Positions 17,660 through 26,755 of a DNA stretch of 64,000 nt are shown piece by piece (position 1 is the first letter of the stretch; each line of letters opens with the position of its first letter). This DNA comes from Olegusella massiliensis (GTDB taxonomy: Bacteria > Actinomycetota > Coriobacteriia > Coriobacteriales > Atopobiaceae), in contig NZ_FLLS01000002.1 in NCBI RefSeq assembly GCF_900078545.1, positions 1,559,404 through 1,623,403 on the forward strand, written 5' to 3'. The position numbers were made by a program, and so were the translations under genes. The notes beneath the pieces were generated by a model. That model worked only from the letters and a program-made list of their open reading frames with translations, was not told the origin of the DNA and ran no database searches.

Positions 17660-20284
17660 ATGGCAGACAAACAGGCCTATATCGTCGTGGATAGTGACGA
17701 TGCGCTTGATGGAGCGCTTGCGCGAATGCGCGAGGCACAAGCCATCTTCGCGACATACACCCAAGAGCAAGTTGACAAGATTTTCTATGAAGCGGCAATG
17801 GCAGCTAACAAGGCTCGTATTCCGCTTGCTCAGATGGCTGTCGAGGAGACAGGCATGGGCATCATGGAAGACAAAGTTATCAAGAACCACTTTGCTTCCG
17901 AATACATTTACAACCAGTACAAAGATACCAAGACCTGTGGCGTTATCGAAGAAGATTCTGCGTTTGGTATGACCAAGATTGCAGAGCCTTTAGGTGTGGT
18001 AGCGGCAGTTATTCCTACTACCAACCCCACCTCTACAGCAATTTTCAAGTGCTTGCTCTGCCTTAAAACCCGCAATGCAATCATGATCTCTCCGCATCCT
18101 CGTGCAAAGAATTGCACGGCTGAAGCTGCTCGTATTATTGCTGAGGCAGCCGTTAGCGCAGGCGCACCTGCGGGTGTTGTTGGCTGGATTGCTTCTCCTT
18201 CGCTCGCTGCTACCAATGGCCTTATGCGCTCGGCAGATATCATTTTGGCTACGGGTGGCCCTGGCATGGTCAGCGCTGCATATAGCTCAGGTACCCCTGC
18301 GCTCGGTGTTGGTCCGGGCAACACACCTGCCATTATTGATTCTACGGCTGACATCAAACTTGCCGTGAGCTCCATCATCCATTCCAAGACTTTTGATAAT
18401 GGCATGATCTGTGCTTCTGAGCAGTCTGTGACTGTTTTGGCTGACATCTATGATGAAGTTAAATCTGAGTTTGAGCATCGTGGCTGCGTCTTTTTGTATG
18501 GTGATGACCTTGAGAAGGTCAAAAAGACTGTCATCATCAATGGTGGTGTCAATGCCAAAATTGTTGGTCAGTCTGCCCATACTATTGCCCAAATGGCAGG
18601 TGTTGAGGTTCCCGAGGGCACCAAGATTCTTATCGGTGAGGTGAGTGATGTCTCTCCTGCAGAAGAGATGGCTCACGAGAAACTCTCTCCTGTGCTTGGC
18701 ATGTACAAGGCTGAGACCTTTGAGGAAGCTCTTGCCAAAGCAGAGCGTCTGGTTGCTGATGGTGGCTATGGCCACACCGCTTCGCTGTACGTCAACGTAA
18801 ATGAGCGTGAAAAGATTTCCGCTCATGCCGCTGCTATGAAGACCAGCCGTGTTCTCATCAATACTCCTTCTTCGCAAGGTGGTATTGGTGACATCTACAA
18901 CTTTGCTCTAACCCCGTCGCTAACACTGGGTTGCGGCTCTTGGGGCGGCAACTCCTTCTCCGGCAACATTGACGTCCACCAGCTACTCAATACCAAGTCG
19001 GTGGCAGAGAGGCGTGAGAATATGCTGTGGGTACGTACTCCCGAGAAGGTCTATTTTAAGAAGGGCTGCATGCCTGTAGCTCTGCGTGAACTGGGTGCCG
19101 TCTATGGTAAGAAGCGCGCCTTCATCGTGACTGACCAATTCCTCTTTAAGTCTGGCTTTACCAAAAAAATTGAAGAGAGCCTGGACGCCCAAGGCATTGC
19201 TCACTCCAGCTTCTGGAATGTTGCCCCCGATCCCACGCTCCAGTCCGCAGAAGAAGGTCTGACTCAACTGCGTGCCTTCGAGCCCGATTGCATTATTGCT
19301 ATCGGCGGCGGTTCTGCTATGGACTGCGGCAAGATCATGTGGTCAATGTATGAGAACCCCGAAGAGAAGTTTGCTGATATGGCCATGGACTTCATGGACA
19401 TTCGCAAGCGTGTTTATGACTTCCCCAAGATGGGCAAGAAAGCCTTCTTTGTCGCGATTCCTACTAGCTCAGGTACTGGTTCTGAGGTAACGCCATTCTC
19501 TATCATTACCGATGCTACGACAGGTATTAAGTACCCCATCACCGACTACGAACTCATGCCCAATATGGCCATCGTAGACACCAACAACATGATGACTCAG
19601 CCCAAGGGCTTGACTTCCGCTTCAGGTGTCGACGTCTTAACTCACTGCCTTGAGGCCTATGTTTCGGTTATGTCGAGTGACTTTACCGACCCTTGGGCTC
19701 TGCGTGGCATGAAGAATGTCTTTGATTATCTGCCTCGTGCCTATGACAATCCCAACGATGTTGAGGCACGTGACCATATGGCTAATGCTTCTTGCTTGGG
19801 CGGTCTTGCCTTTGCAAACGCTTTCTTGGGCGTCAATCACTCCATGGCTCATAAGCTGGGTGCTTATCACCACATTCCTCATGGTTGGGCAAATGCAGTT
19901 TTGCTTCAGCGCGTTATGCGCTACAACTCCTCTGAGCGTCCTGTCAAGATGGGAACCTTCCCTCAGTATGATCATCCCAAGACCTTGGCTCGCTATGCTG
20001 AGTGTGGCCGTTACTGTGGGTGTGAGGGCAAGACGGATGAAGAGGTCTTTGAGAACTTCCTCAAAAAGATTGCTGAACTCTTTGATCATGTGGGAGTCAA
20101 ACACACCATTGCTGAATATGGTGTTGATGAGAAATACTTCCTTGATACCCTCGATGAGATGAGTCTGAACGCCTTCAACGATCAGTGCACAGGCGCCAAT
20201 CCTCGCTATCCGCTGGTCTCTGAGATCCGTGAGCTTTATCTCGACGCCTACTATGGTCGTCCCGCCAGCTCTTACGATGCATAA
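17660..20284 (+). CDS. adhE: Bifunctional acetaldehyde-CoA/alcohol dehydrogenase
   Basis: An 874-residue fusion that reduces acetyl-CoA to ethanol, regenerating NAD+ in fermentation. The N-terminal aldehyde dehydrogenase domain has the catalytic Cys251 in NGMICASEQS. The C-terminal iron-type alcohol dehydrogenase domain shows GGGSAMDCGK, PTSSGTGSEVTPFS and the metal-binding GVNHSMAHKLGAYHHIPHG. Full length for the family (about 870-890). GGAAGGGGAGCC precedes the start. It competes with Pta/AckA (both in this window) for acetyl-CoA. No Rex-type palindrome was recognised upstream. Confidence 0.97.
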   Translation: MADKQAYIVVDSDDALDGALARMREAQAIFATYTQEQVDKIFYEAAMAANKARIPLAQMAVEETGMGIMEDKVIKNHFASEYIYNQYKDTKTCGVIEEDSAFGMTKIAEPLGVVAAVIPTTNPTSTAIFKCLLCLKTRNAIMISPHPRAKNCTAEAARIIAEAAVSAGAPAGVVGWIASPSLAATNGLMRSADIILATGGPGMVSAAYSSGTPALGVGPGNTPAIIDSTADIKLAVSSIIHSKTFDNGMICASEQSVTVLADIYDEVKSEFEHRGCVFLYGDDLEKVKKTVIINGGVNAKIVGQSAHTIAQMAGVEVPEGTKILIGEVSDVSPAEEMAHEKLSPVLGMYKAETFEEALAKAERLVADGGYGHTASLYVNVNEREKISAHAAAMKTSRVLINTPSSQGGIGDIYNFALTPSLTLGCGSWGGNSFSGNIDVHQLLNTKSVAERRENMLWVRTPEKVYFKKGCMPVALRELGAVYGKKRAFIVTDQFLFKSGFTKKIEESLDAQGIAHSSFWNVAPDPTLQSAEEGLTQLRAFEPDCIIAIGGGSAMDCGKIMWSMYENPEEKFADMAMDFMDIRKRVYDFPKMGKKAFFVAIPTSSGTGSEVTPFSIITDATTGIKYPITDYELMPNMAIVDTNNMMTQPKGLTSASGVDVLTHCLEAYVSVMSSDFTDPWALRGMKNVFDYLPRAYDNPNDVEARDHMANASCLGGLAFANAFLGVNHSMAHKLGAYHHIPHGWANAVLLQRVMRYNSSERPVKMGTFPQYDHPKTLARYAECGRYCGCEGKTDEEVFENFLKKIAELFDHVGVKHTIAEYGVDEKYFLDTLDEMSLNAFNDQCTGANPRYPLVSEIRELYLDAYYGRPASSYDA

Positions 20285-20320
20285 GCCAATCTGTACCGTT
20301 TCTTAAAAGAAGGGATGGAC

Positions 20321-21121
20321 ATGAAGCTCTCTGATAGTAAAACCGAACTTGCACGTCGTCTTAACAAGGTGGTTTACCAGGATGGTAACCGCGTGGTGAA
20401 GGTCTTTAATGACCAAAAACCCGCCTCTGATGTTTTTAATGAGGCACTCAATACTGCTCGTATCATGGGTACTGACATCAAGGTATCTGAGGTACTTGAG
20501 GTCTCGCGCATTGAGGGTGGCGAATGGAATGGCAGCTGGGCTATTGCTAACAGCTATATTCCTGGTCGTACTTTGCGCGAGATTGCCAATGAGGTTTCCT
20601 ACCCCGACAAAAGCAATCCTGACCTCGATAAACTACAAGAGTTCACCGAAACAATGGTTGATCTGCAGATTGCTGTCCAAAACGTCAAGGCGCCCTTGCT
20701 TAATCGCCAAAAGGACAAGCTTGCTCGTATGGTCAACTCGGTTAAGGCGATAGATCCTTCGACCCGCTATGACCTTGAGCTGCGTGTTGATAGTTTGCAC
20801 AACATCGGCGCAGTTTGCCATGGTGACTTTGTTCCTAGCAATATCATCGTTGCTGATGATGGAGAGCTCTACATCTGTGACTGGGCACACGTTACCGCTG
20901 GTGATCCTGTGGTAGATGCTGCCCAGACATATCTGCTTCTCAAGCTTCGCCATCCCATTTGGGCTGAGAGCTATCTTGAGCTCTACACGCGCAAGGCTGA
21001 TGTTGCCAAGCAAAAGATCCACTATTGGGTACCTGTTGTTGCTGCAGCCGAGCTTGCTCGCGGTCGCAAGCGTGATGAGGAGTTTCTCATGGCGCAAGTC
21101 AATGCGGGTGACTTCCAGTAG
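20321..21121 (+). CDS. Aminoglycoside/choline phosphotransferase-fold kinase
   Basis: A 266-residue protein kinase-like-fold enzyme. The catalytic loop CHGDFVPSNIIV (Brenner-type H-G-D-x2-x2-N) and the metal-binding ICDWAHVTAGDPVVDAA are intact. The N-lobe is short. These proteins phosphorylate small molecules such as sugars, choline or antibiotics; which one is unknown here. AAGAAGGG lies 6 nt before the ATG at 20321 and touches the alternative ATG at 20315, so 20321 is preferred. It follows adhE by 36 nt. Confidence 0.8.
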   Translation: MKLSDSKTELARRLNKVVYQDGNRVVKVFNDQKPASDVFNEALNTARIMGTDIKVSEVLEVSRIEGGEWNGSWAIANSYIPGRTLREIANEVSYPDKSNPDLDKLQEFTETMVDLQIAVQNVKAPLLNRQKDKLARMVNSVKAIDPSTRYDLELRVDSLHNIGAVCHGDFVPSNIIVADDGELYICDWAHVTAGDPVVDAAQTYLLLKLRHPIWAESYLELYTRKADVAKQKIHYWVPVVAAAELARGRKRDEEFLMAQVNAGDFQ

Positions 21122-21142
21122 GTCTTTATATGAGGAAAAAAG

Positions 21143-21799
21143 ATGGAGCTACATTCAAAGATACAAAAAGTTTTTGGTCTAGCGTGTGCCTGTGTATTGG
21201 CCGTTGCCATTAGCTTGGGTATCACTGCTTGTGGCAATAATGACAAGCAGGTCATCCAGGAAGATCTTGAGGATGTCCTTGATACCTTCAAGAATCCTAC
21301 GGTCAAGTCCATCAAAAAGGCGGTGGTCAAGGCGGGTGCCACCAAGGATGAAATTGAGTATCTGGATTCCTCCTTTGGGACAATTGCCCAAATCGGTATT
21401 GATCCCGATGATTTGTTCCACTACCTCTTTCTCGACTTTGATTACAAAATTGAGGATATTGAGGTGAATGGAGATACGGCTACCGCCAAGCTTTCAATAA
21501 CTACCAAGGATTTTGAGGCTGCTACCAAGTCATTTCAAACCGAGCTGTCCAGCGATAGCATCAAAGATGAAATGACGAATTTGTATGCGCAGTCTGGCAG
21601 TGACACGACAGTGCTCTATAAGTTTATCTTTGAAAAGCTCTATGCTTGCCTTGAAAAGGCTGATAGTAAGGCCCAGGATATTACGGTTGATCTCAAGAAG
21701 AATTCCAAGGGCTCATGGTACTTTGAAGACAAAAGTATGAATGATTTCAATAATGCGCTTTTTGGTGGCATGAATGAAATGGGTACTGCATTGCAGTAG
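21143..21799 (+). CDS. Putative lipoprotein (DUF5105-like)
   Basis: A 218-residue protein with a clear type II signal: a basic start, a hydrophobic stretch and the lipobox ITAC at about residues 27-30, followed by GNNDKQ. The mature part is acidic and helical with NGDTATAKLSITTKDF in the middle, in the style of the DUF5105/DUF4878 lipoproteins common in Gram-positive anaerobes. Function is unknown. It is the last gene before a strong terminator. Confidence 0.75.
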   Translation: MELHSKIQKVFGLACACVLAVAISLGITACGNNDKQVIQEDLEDVLDTFKNPTVKSIKKAVVKAGATKDEIEYLDSSFGTIAQIGIDPDDLFHYLFLDFDYKIEDIEVNGDTATAKLSITTKDFEAATKSFQTELSSDSIKDEMTNLYAQSGSDTTVLYKFIFEKLYACLEKADSKAQDITVDLKKNSKGSWYFEDKSMNDFNNALFGGMNEMGTALQ

Positions 21800-21822
21800 T
21801 AGTTAGTGTCATAACAACCGTA

Positions 21823-21853
21823 AAAAAGAGCCTCTCGAAAGGGAGGCTCTTTT
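21823..21853 (+). terminator. Rho-independent terminator
   Basis: An A-run, the stem AGAGCCTC / GAGGCTCT around TCGAAAGG, and a T-run. The arrangement works in both directions, serving the lipoprotein gene (+) and the convergent folA (-). Confidence 0.9.
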
Positions 21854-21920
21854 GTATGAACAAGACCTTCATTGCTTTTATCTCATAAACTGAAGAGCTC
21901 ATGATACAAAAGCAAGTGGT

Positions 21921-22412
21921 TTAGACGCGGGTATAGCGGGCGAATGAGAAGGGAATGCCTTCGGAAGTACTACCGCCCTCTTCGATTTCGCTCAGCTGCC
22001 AGCTAGGATCCTCATCAAGATTGGGGAAGAAAGCATCGGCAGGGCGCAGACAATCATTTTTGGTTACCACAACTTCGCTGCAGTAGGGAAGTAGCTGACG
22101 GTAAACGGAGCTGCCACCAATAACCCATACCTTATTGGGCTGCTCGCTACTCACCAGCTCTAACGCTTCTTCTACAGAAGCAGCGCGTTCTACACCCTCG
22201 CGATAAAAATCGCTTTGACGGGTAAGCACAATATTGCGACGCTCTTTGAGTGCACGACCGCCAGGAAAACTATCGAGAGTACTGCGTCCCATAAGCACGG
22301 TACCACCCTTGGTGCAGCGTACAAAATGACGCATATCCTCTCGATTATTCACAAGGAGCTGTCCTTTATTTCCAATGCCCCAGTCAGAACATACCGCAAC
22401 AATTGCTCGCAT
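21921..22412 (-). CDS. folA: Dihydrofolate reductase
   Basis: A 163-residue NADPH-dependent enzyme regenerating THF from dihydrofolate. It starts MRAIVAVCSDWGIGNKGQLL, the usual DHFR N-terminus, with the active-site acidic residue in NREDMRHF, the cofactor-binding MGRSTLDSFPGG and VIGGSSVYRQLLPY. It begins 8 nt after the thyA stop, the standard thyA-folA pairing in which ThyA produces the dihydrofolate. Confidence 0.97.
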   Translation of the reverse strand: MRAIVAVCSDWGIGNKGQLLVNNREDMRHFVRCTKGGTVLMGRSTLDSFPGGRALKERRNIVLTRQSDFYREGVERAASVEEALELVSSEQPNKVWVIGGSSVYRQLLPYCSEVVVTKNDCLRPADAFFPNLDEDPSWQLSEIEEGGSTSEGIPFSFARYTRV

Positions 22413-22420
22413 ATTGCTCC

Positions 22421-23269
22421 TTATACTGCAATCGGAATATTTTTAACCTGCGGACCATGTTGATAGTTCTCAACTATAAGGTCCTTGGTGGTAAAGTCAT
22501 AGAAGTTGTGTATTTCAGGATTAAGGCTTACCCGTGGTGCTGCATATTGAGGTCTGCTTATCAACTCCTCAATAACAGGCACATGGCGATCATAAATATG
22601 TGCATCAGCAATCATGTGTACAAGCTCGCCTGCATTCATTTGAGAAACTTGGGCCACCATCATGAGCAACAAGGCATACTGACATACGTTCCAGTTATTT
22701 GCCGCCAATACGTCTTGACTGCGTTGCACAAGCAACATATTTAGGGTAGGTCTCGACTCGTTTGGCTCCTGCGTTACATTGTAGATAGCGTTAAAGGCAC
22801 AGGGATACAGGTTCATCTCTGGTAAATCAGCAAACTGATAAAGATTAGTCATAATGCGACGCGAGTACGGTTCATTTTTGAGTTGCCATAGCACACGATC
22901 CATCTGATCCATTGCGCCTTCGGGATAGTGTGTTTTTTGGGCTACTTGGTATCCATATGCTTTGCCGATAGAACCACTCTCATCTGCCCATTCATCCCAA
23001 ATATGAGGTTTTAGGTCTTTGATATTGTTGGATTTACGTTGGTAAATCCACAGGACTTCATCCATACAACTCTTAAGACCAGTGCGGCGTAGTGTGAGCG
23101 CAGGAAATTCTTCGCTTAGGTTATAACGGTTGCATACGCCAAACTGTTTGATGGTATAAGCAGAACTACCGTCTTCCCAATGAGGGCGCACGCGCTGTCC
23201 TTGGGTGGTAGTGCCGTGGTCAATTATATTGCGACACATGTCAACAAAAATCTGGTCTGCTTTGCTCAA
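22421..23269 (-). CDS. thyA: Thymidylate synthase (ThyA)
   Basis: A 282-residue enzyme methylating dUMP with methylene-THF. The catalytic cysteine is Cys157 in LYPCAFNAIYNV, and QRSQDVLAANNWNV and DAHIYDRHVP are conserved ThyA motifs. The residue after the Cys is Ala instead of the usual His of PCH, as seen in the branch of ThyA that resembles the Bacillus/phage phi3T enzyme. Spacing to its neighbours (4 nt and 8 nt) shows an operon with folA and the two upstream genes. Confidence 0.95.
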   Translation of the reverse strand: MSKADQIFVDMCRNIIDHGTTTQGQRVRPHWEDGSSAYTIKQFGVCNRYNLSEEFPALTLRRTGLKSCMDEVLWIYQRKSNNIKDLKPHIWDEWADESGSIGKAYGYQVAQKTHYPEGAMDQMDRVLWQLKNEPYSRRIMTNLYQFADLPEMNLYPCAFNAIYNVTQEPNESRPTLNMLLVQRSQDVLAANNWNVCQYALLLMMVAQVSQMNAGELVHMIADAHIYDRHVPVIEELISRPQYAAPRVSLNPEIHNFYDFTTKDLIVENYQHGPQVKNIPIAV

Positions 23270-23273
23270 AATA

Positions 23274-23714
23274 TTACCCTTTCAAGAGGTCTCCAACGAG
23301 AGAACTATCTTGAGACTGACCTGAATAGAGGCCATTTGATTCATCCTCAAGAGATTCGCCACCATGACTATTATTTGAAAACATATAGGGATCGCCTGAG
23401 GAAAGCAGCTCATCGCCAACCGCTTCAGCTAGTGCGCCAAGACCGCTAAAGCTCGCGCCAATCAGTAAGAAGAGCAGCAACACCGCAATGCCTGCAATGA
23501 CATAAGCCTTATTTCCAGCTGTACCGTTATCAGGTGCTGTGGTACCAGAGATGGATTCAATGACTGCAGGAACGGCAGGCATGATTGATTGGTTGACAAA
23601 CATATTTTCGTCGTGTTTTGCTTCTGTTTTGTCTTGCTTTGACTCTACTTGCTTTGGTTCTTCTTGCTCTTCTTGTAAGTCTTCTTGCAAGGAGTTGTTA
23701 GGATGAGTGGTCAT
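23274..23714 (-). CDS. Small single-span membrane protein with acidic N-terminus
   Basis: A 146-residue protein with no recognised family. Residues 1-60 are highly charged (E/K/Q-rich) and presumably cytosolic. One membrane span follows (AYVIAGIAVLLLFLLIGASF), then a Ser/Gly/Asp-rich tail. TAAGGAG lies 6 nt before the ATG at 23714. It sits between dagK-like and thyA with gaps of 10 and 4 nt, so it is translated with them. Confidence 0.65.
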   Translation of the reverse strand: MTTHPNNSLQEDLQEEQEEPKQVESKQDKTEAKHDENMFVNQSIMPAVPAVIESISGTTAPDNGTAGNKAYVIAGIAVLLLFLLIGASFSGLGALAEAVGDELLSSGDPYMFSNNSHGGESLEDESNGLYSGQSQDSSLVGDLLKG

Positions 23715-23724
23715 TAAAACCTCC

Positions 23725-24738
23725 TTAGGGTCGGTGAAGCAAGCTGGCATGCAGAGGTACAGGATACGAAGGTGCTATCGCTTCACCAAAGCGAGGATTA
23801 TCTTCGTTGTGAGTATCGTTATGGTCATGATAGCTGCTCAAGCCGTCAACGATAACGCGGTTTGCTTGTGGCAACACACGCGCCTCATAACTCATGACTT
23901 TGCCATCAAAAGTTTCTCCGTCATATTGGAGTGGGGCGGGTTTTGTGAGCTCGACACAAATATGTTTGCCGCGGAAAATTTCAATAGCAGGACGGCCAAG
24001 ATTACGCCCCTCTTTGTCTACGAGACTGGCCACAATCGGACGTAGCAAACCAACGGGACTAGACTGCTCAAGCACAATAACCTCTAGCAAACCGTCATCC
24101 ATACGCCCATCGGGGACAATACGAACGTCACCTTGTAGGGTTGAGTTGTTGGCAATAAGACAAGAAATACCCTCGCGTTCAAAGGTCTTACCATCTACGG
24201 TAATTTTGAAATGATGAAGCTCAGGGCGCACATTGGCAAGAGCTGCGGCAAAGTAAGCTGCTTCACCAAAAGTTGATTTGCCCTCAACTGCTGCCTGCAT
24301 AATCTGAGCGTCATAGCCTGTGCCCATCATGATGGAAAAACCACGCGTATGAGCAACGCCTTGCTCATCAACAAAGGTCAGCTCACCTAAATCGGTTTGC
24401 GCTGTGCGGCCAATGCGGCAGGCGCGTGCGAGTGCGGACGGCTCTGCAGCAGTATTTAGATTGACACAAAAGAGGTTTGCGGTACCAGAGGGGAAGACAC
24501 AGGTGATAACCTCGCGATTACGTAGTGCATACAACAAGGAGGTAGTTGTACCATCGCCACCTGAGACAACCACAAAGTCAAATTCCTCGGCATCAACAAC
24601 AGCCTCATCAGCGCGTTGGTTGTCCGCGAGGAGGCGCAATACGCACTCGTCACCGCCGCTCAGCAGTGCTCGTTCAAACTCATATATGGCTGAAGAGCCA
24701 AAACCAGAGCGTGAATTATGCACAATCAAGCACCGCAT
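23725..24738 (-). CDS. Diacylglycerol/lipid kinase family protein (YegS/DagK-like)
   Basis: A 337-residue kinase with the nucleotide-binding motif VVSGGDGTTTSLLYAL and the second conserved block IMMGTGYDAQIMQA and DGLLEVIVLE, all typical of the DAGK catalytic/YegS superfamily. It would phosphorylate a membrane lipid such as diacylglycerol or undecaprenol. The ATG at 24738 is preceded by GGAGGA; the GTG at 24750 overlaps that site. First gene of the four-gene minus-strand operon ending in folA. Confidence 0.85.
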   Translation of the reverse strand: MRCLIVHNSRSGFGSSAIYEFERALLSGGDECVLRLLADNQRADEAVVDAEEFDFVVVSGGDGTTTSLLYALRNREVITCVFPSGTANLFCVNLNTAAEPSALARACRIGRTAQTDLGELTFVDEQGVAHTRGFSIMMGTGYDAQIMQAAVEGKSTFGEAAYFAAALANVRPELHHFKITVDGKTFEREGISCLIANNSTLQGDVRIVPDGRMDDGLLEVIVLEQSSPVGLLRPIVASLVDKEGRNLGRPAIEIFRGKHICVELTKPAPLQYDGETFDGKVMSYEARVLPQANRVIVDGLSSYHDHNDTHNEDNPRFGEAIAPSYPVPLHASLLHRP

Positions 24739-24896
24739 TAAATCCTCCACTAACTGCCTTGTCTCGGGCGCACCTACCTACCTTCGTTAGCTATCATGGT
24801 AGATGGCCAAAAGATGGGAAGGTGTGACCGCGTGAACGAGCATCACAAGTCATAAACATACCCTATCTATAGGAGAATCAGTACCGGGGAGATTGC

Positions 24897-26027
24897 GTGT
24901 ACATAACAAGCAAAGATGAGCTTGAAAGCTTTTGCGAGCATGCGCGTTGTGCCAAGATGCTTGCGGTAGATACAGAATTTTTACGAGAGAAAAGCTACTA
25001 CCCCAAGCTTTGCTTGGTGCAGCTTGGCACAGTTGAGGAAATTGCCCTGATAGATCCCTTGGCAATTTCTGACCTGTCACCCTTGGCAGACATCATGATT
25101 GATGCACAAATTGTTAAAGTTTTTCATGCGTGCAGCCAAGATCTTGAGGTGCTTTTTGATGTGTTAGATGTGGTGCCTCAACCAGTTTTTGACACACAAT
25201 TTGCAGCAGCATTTTTAGGTATGCGTCAGCAGATTAGTTATGGTGACTTGGTTAACGAGGCGTGTCGCGTGCGTTTACCCAAAGCACAATCTTTAAGTGA
25301 TTGGTCACATCGACCTTTGACTGCCGAGCAGTTGGAATATGCTGCTGATGATGTGCGCTACCTCCCTCGTATCTATGAAAAGATAATGGATGAGTTGTTG
25401 GCAAAAGATCGTCTTGGGTGGGTTTTGCCCGAGATGCAGCAGCTCATCGATAAAATTACGCTCACACGTGATCCGCGTGAGGCATACATACATCTCAAGC
25501 ATTCTGCTTCACTCACGCGTCGACAGCTTGCTATTGCGCGTGAGGCTTGTGCGTGGCGAGAAGAAATGGCAGCCCAGCGTGATGTTCCGCGTCGATGGGT
25601 GGTATCTGATGAGGTGCTTGTTGAGTGTTCCCGTCACCTTCCACGTGATATCAATGCTATAAAACGCATTCGAGGGGCAGCGAAGATCTCCACCTCAGAT
25701 GCGGAAGCTTTGCTTGCAGCGCTGCGTAGGGGGGCGAAATCGGACGGTTCTGATTTGCCTCGTCGAGCTCATAAGGAGCATCCATCCAAAGAATCTGAGG
25801 GTGTCATCGATTTGATGAATGCGATGGTGCGTATTAGCTCGGCGGAGTGTGGCATCGCACCTCAGCTTTTAGCAACCCGTGATGACTTGCACGATTTGCT
25901 CGCAGGCAAGTGCGATTGTGCACTTTTGCAGGGCTGGCGCAAGCAAATCATAGGTAATCGCCTTGAAAAGCTTTTGTCTGGTGAGCTAGGTCTGACTGTT
26001 AAAGACGGTCGTATCGAGTTGCTGTAA
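24897..26027 (+). CDS. rnd: Ribonuclease D
   Basis: A 376-residue DEDD 3'-5' exoribonuclease for tRNA and small RNA maturation. The DEDDy residues are visible as AVDTEFLRE (about residue 24), VFHACSQDLEVLF, and LEYAADDVRYL. The HRDC domain follows (about residues 210-290). It has a GTG start with GGGGAGA 4 nt upstream. It is divergent from the dagK-thyA operon. Confidence 0.9.
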   Translation: MYITSKDELESFCEHARCAKMLAVDTEFLREKSYYPKLCLVQLGTVEEIALIDPLAISDLSPLADIMIDAQIVKVFHACSQDLEVLFDVLDVVPQPVFDTQFAAAFLGMRQQISYGDLVNEACRVRLPKAQSLSDWSHRPLTAEQLEYAADDVRYLPRIYEKIMDELLAKDRLGWVLPEMQQLIDKITLTRDPREAYIHLKHSASLTRRQLAIAREACAWREEMAAQRDVPRRWVVSDEVLVECSRHLPRDINAIKRIRGAAKISTSDAEALLAALRRGAKSDGSDLPRRAHKEHPSKESEGVIDLMNAMVRISSAECGIAPQLLATRDDLHDLLAGKCDCALLQGWRKQIIGNRLEKLLSGELGLTVKDGRIELL

Positions 26028-26079
26028 GTGTGCCGGTCTTCTTGGGTACAACAAAATTAGACGATTAAAGGGGGTTTGG

Positions 26080-26754
26080 ATGTATTACGGTGACGGAGCC
26101 TATATTCTGTTGCTTATTGCGACCGCTGTTTTGGGAATGGGTACACAGGCTTATATCAAAAGTACGTATAAAAAATGGTCTGAAATTGATGGGTCTGATT
26201 CAGGAACGGGTGCCGAAGTAGCACGTCGCATGCTTGATTCTATGGGTGCGCATGATGTTGGCATCGTTCGTACGCCGGGTCATCTTTCGGATTTTTATGA
26301 CCCTCGTGACAACAAGCTGCATCTGTCTGATGAAAATTTTGATGGTGGTTCGGTTGCTTCAGTTGCTGTTGCTTGTCATGAAGCAGGACATGCGGTGCAA
26401 AACGCCAATGGTTATGTTCCCATGAAGATTCGCACCGCAATTGTACCTGTGGTCAATTTCACACAACAAGCTTGGGTTTTTCTTTTTATGTTTGGTCTTA
26501 TTACGGGCATGTTTGGTCTTGCCAAGATAGCCGTTCTGCTTTTTGCCTTCTCAGTTGTATTTCAGCTGGTAACCCTACCCGTTGAGATTAATGCTTCAAG
26601 GCGTGCCATTGCGTATCTGGGACAGAGCGGTTCTGCTGTTGATGAGCGCGGTGCTCGCAAAGTGCTCACTGCGGCAGCGCTTACCTATGTAGCCGCCGCA
26701 TTAATCTCAATCCTACAATTTTTGTATTATGCAAGTCGCGTAAGGGAGCGTTAA
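26080..26754 (+). CDS. Membrane zinc metallopeptidase (YugP/Zn_peptidase_2 family)
   Basis: A 224-residue protein with an N-terminal membrane segment, the zinc motif ACHEAGHAVQ (H-E-x2-H) near residue 103 and two to three further hydrophobic helices. The motif VEINASRRAIAYL matches the third conserved block of the YugP family. The substrate is unknown. AAAGGGGG precedes the start. xseA begins one base after its stop. Confidence 0.88.
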   Translation: MYYGDGAYILLLIATAVLGMGTQAYIKSTYKKWSEIDGSDSGTGAEVARRMLDSMGAHDVGIVRTPGHLSDFYDPRDNKLHLSDENFDGGSVASVAVACHEAGHAVQNANGYVPMKIRTAIVPVVNFTQQAWVFLFMFGLITGMFGLAKIAVLLFAFSVVFQLVTLPVEINASRRAIAYLGQSGSAVDERGARKVLTAAALTYVAAALISILQFLYYASRVRER

Positions 26755-26755
26755 G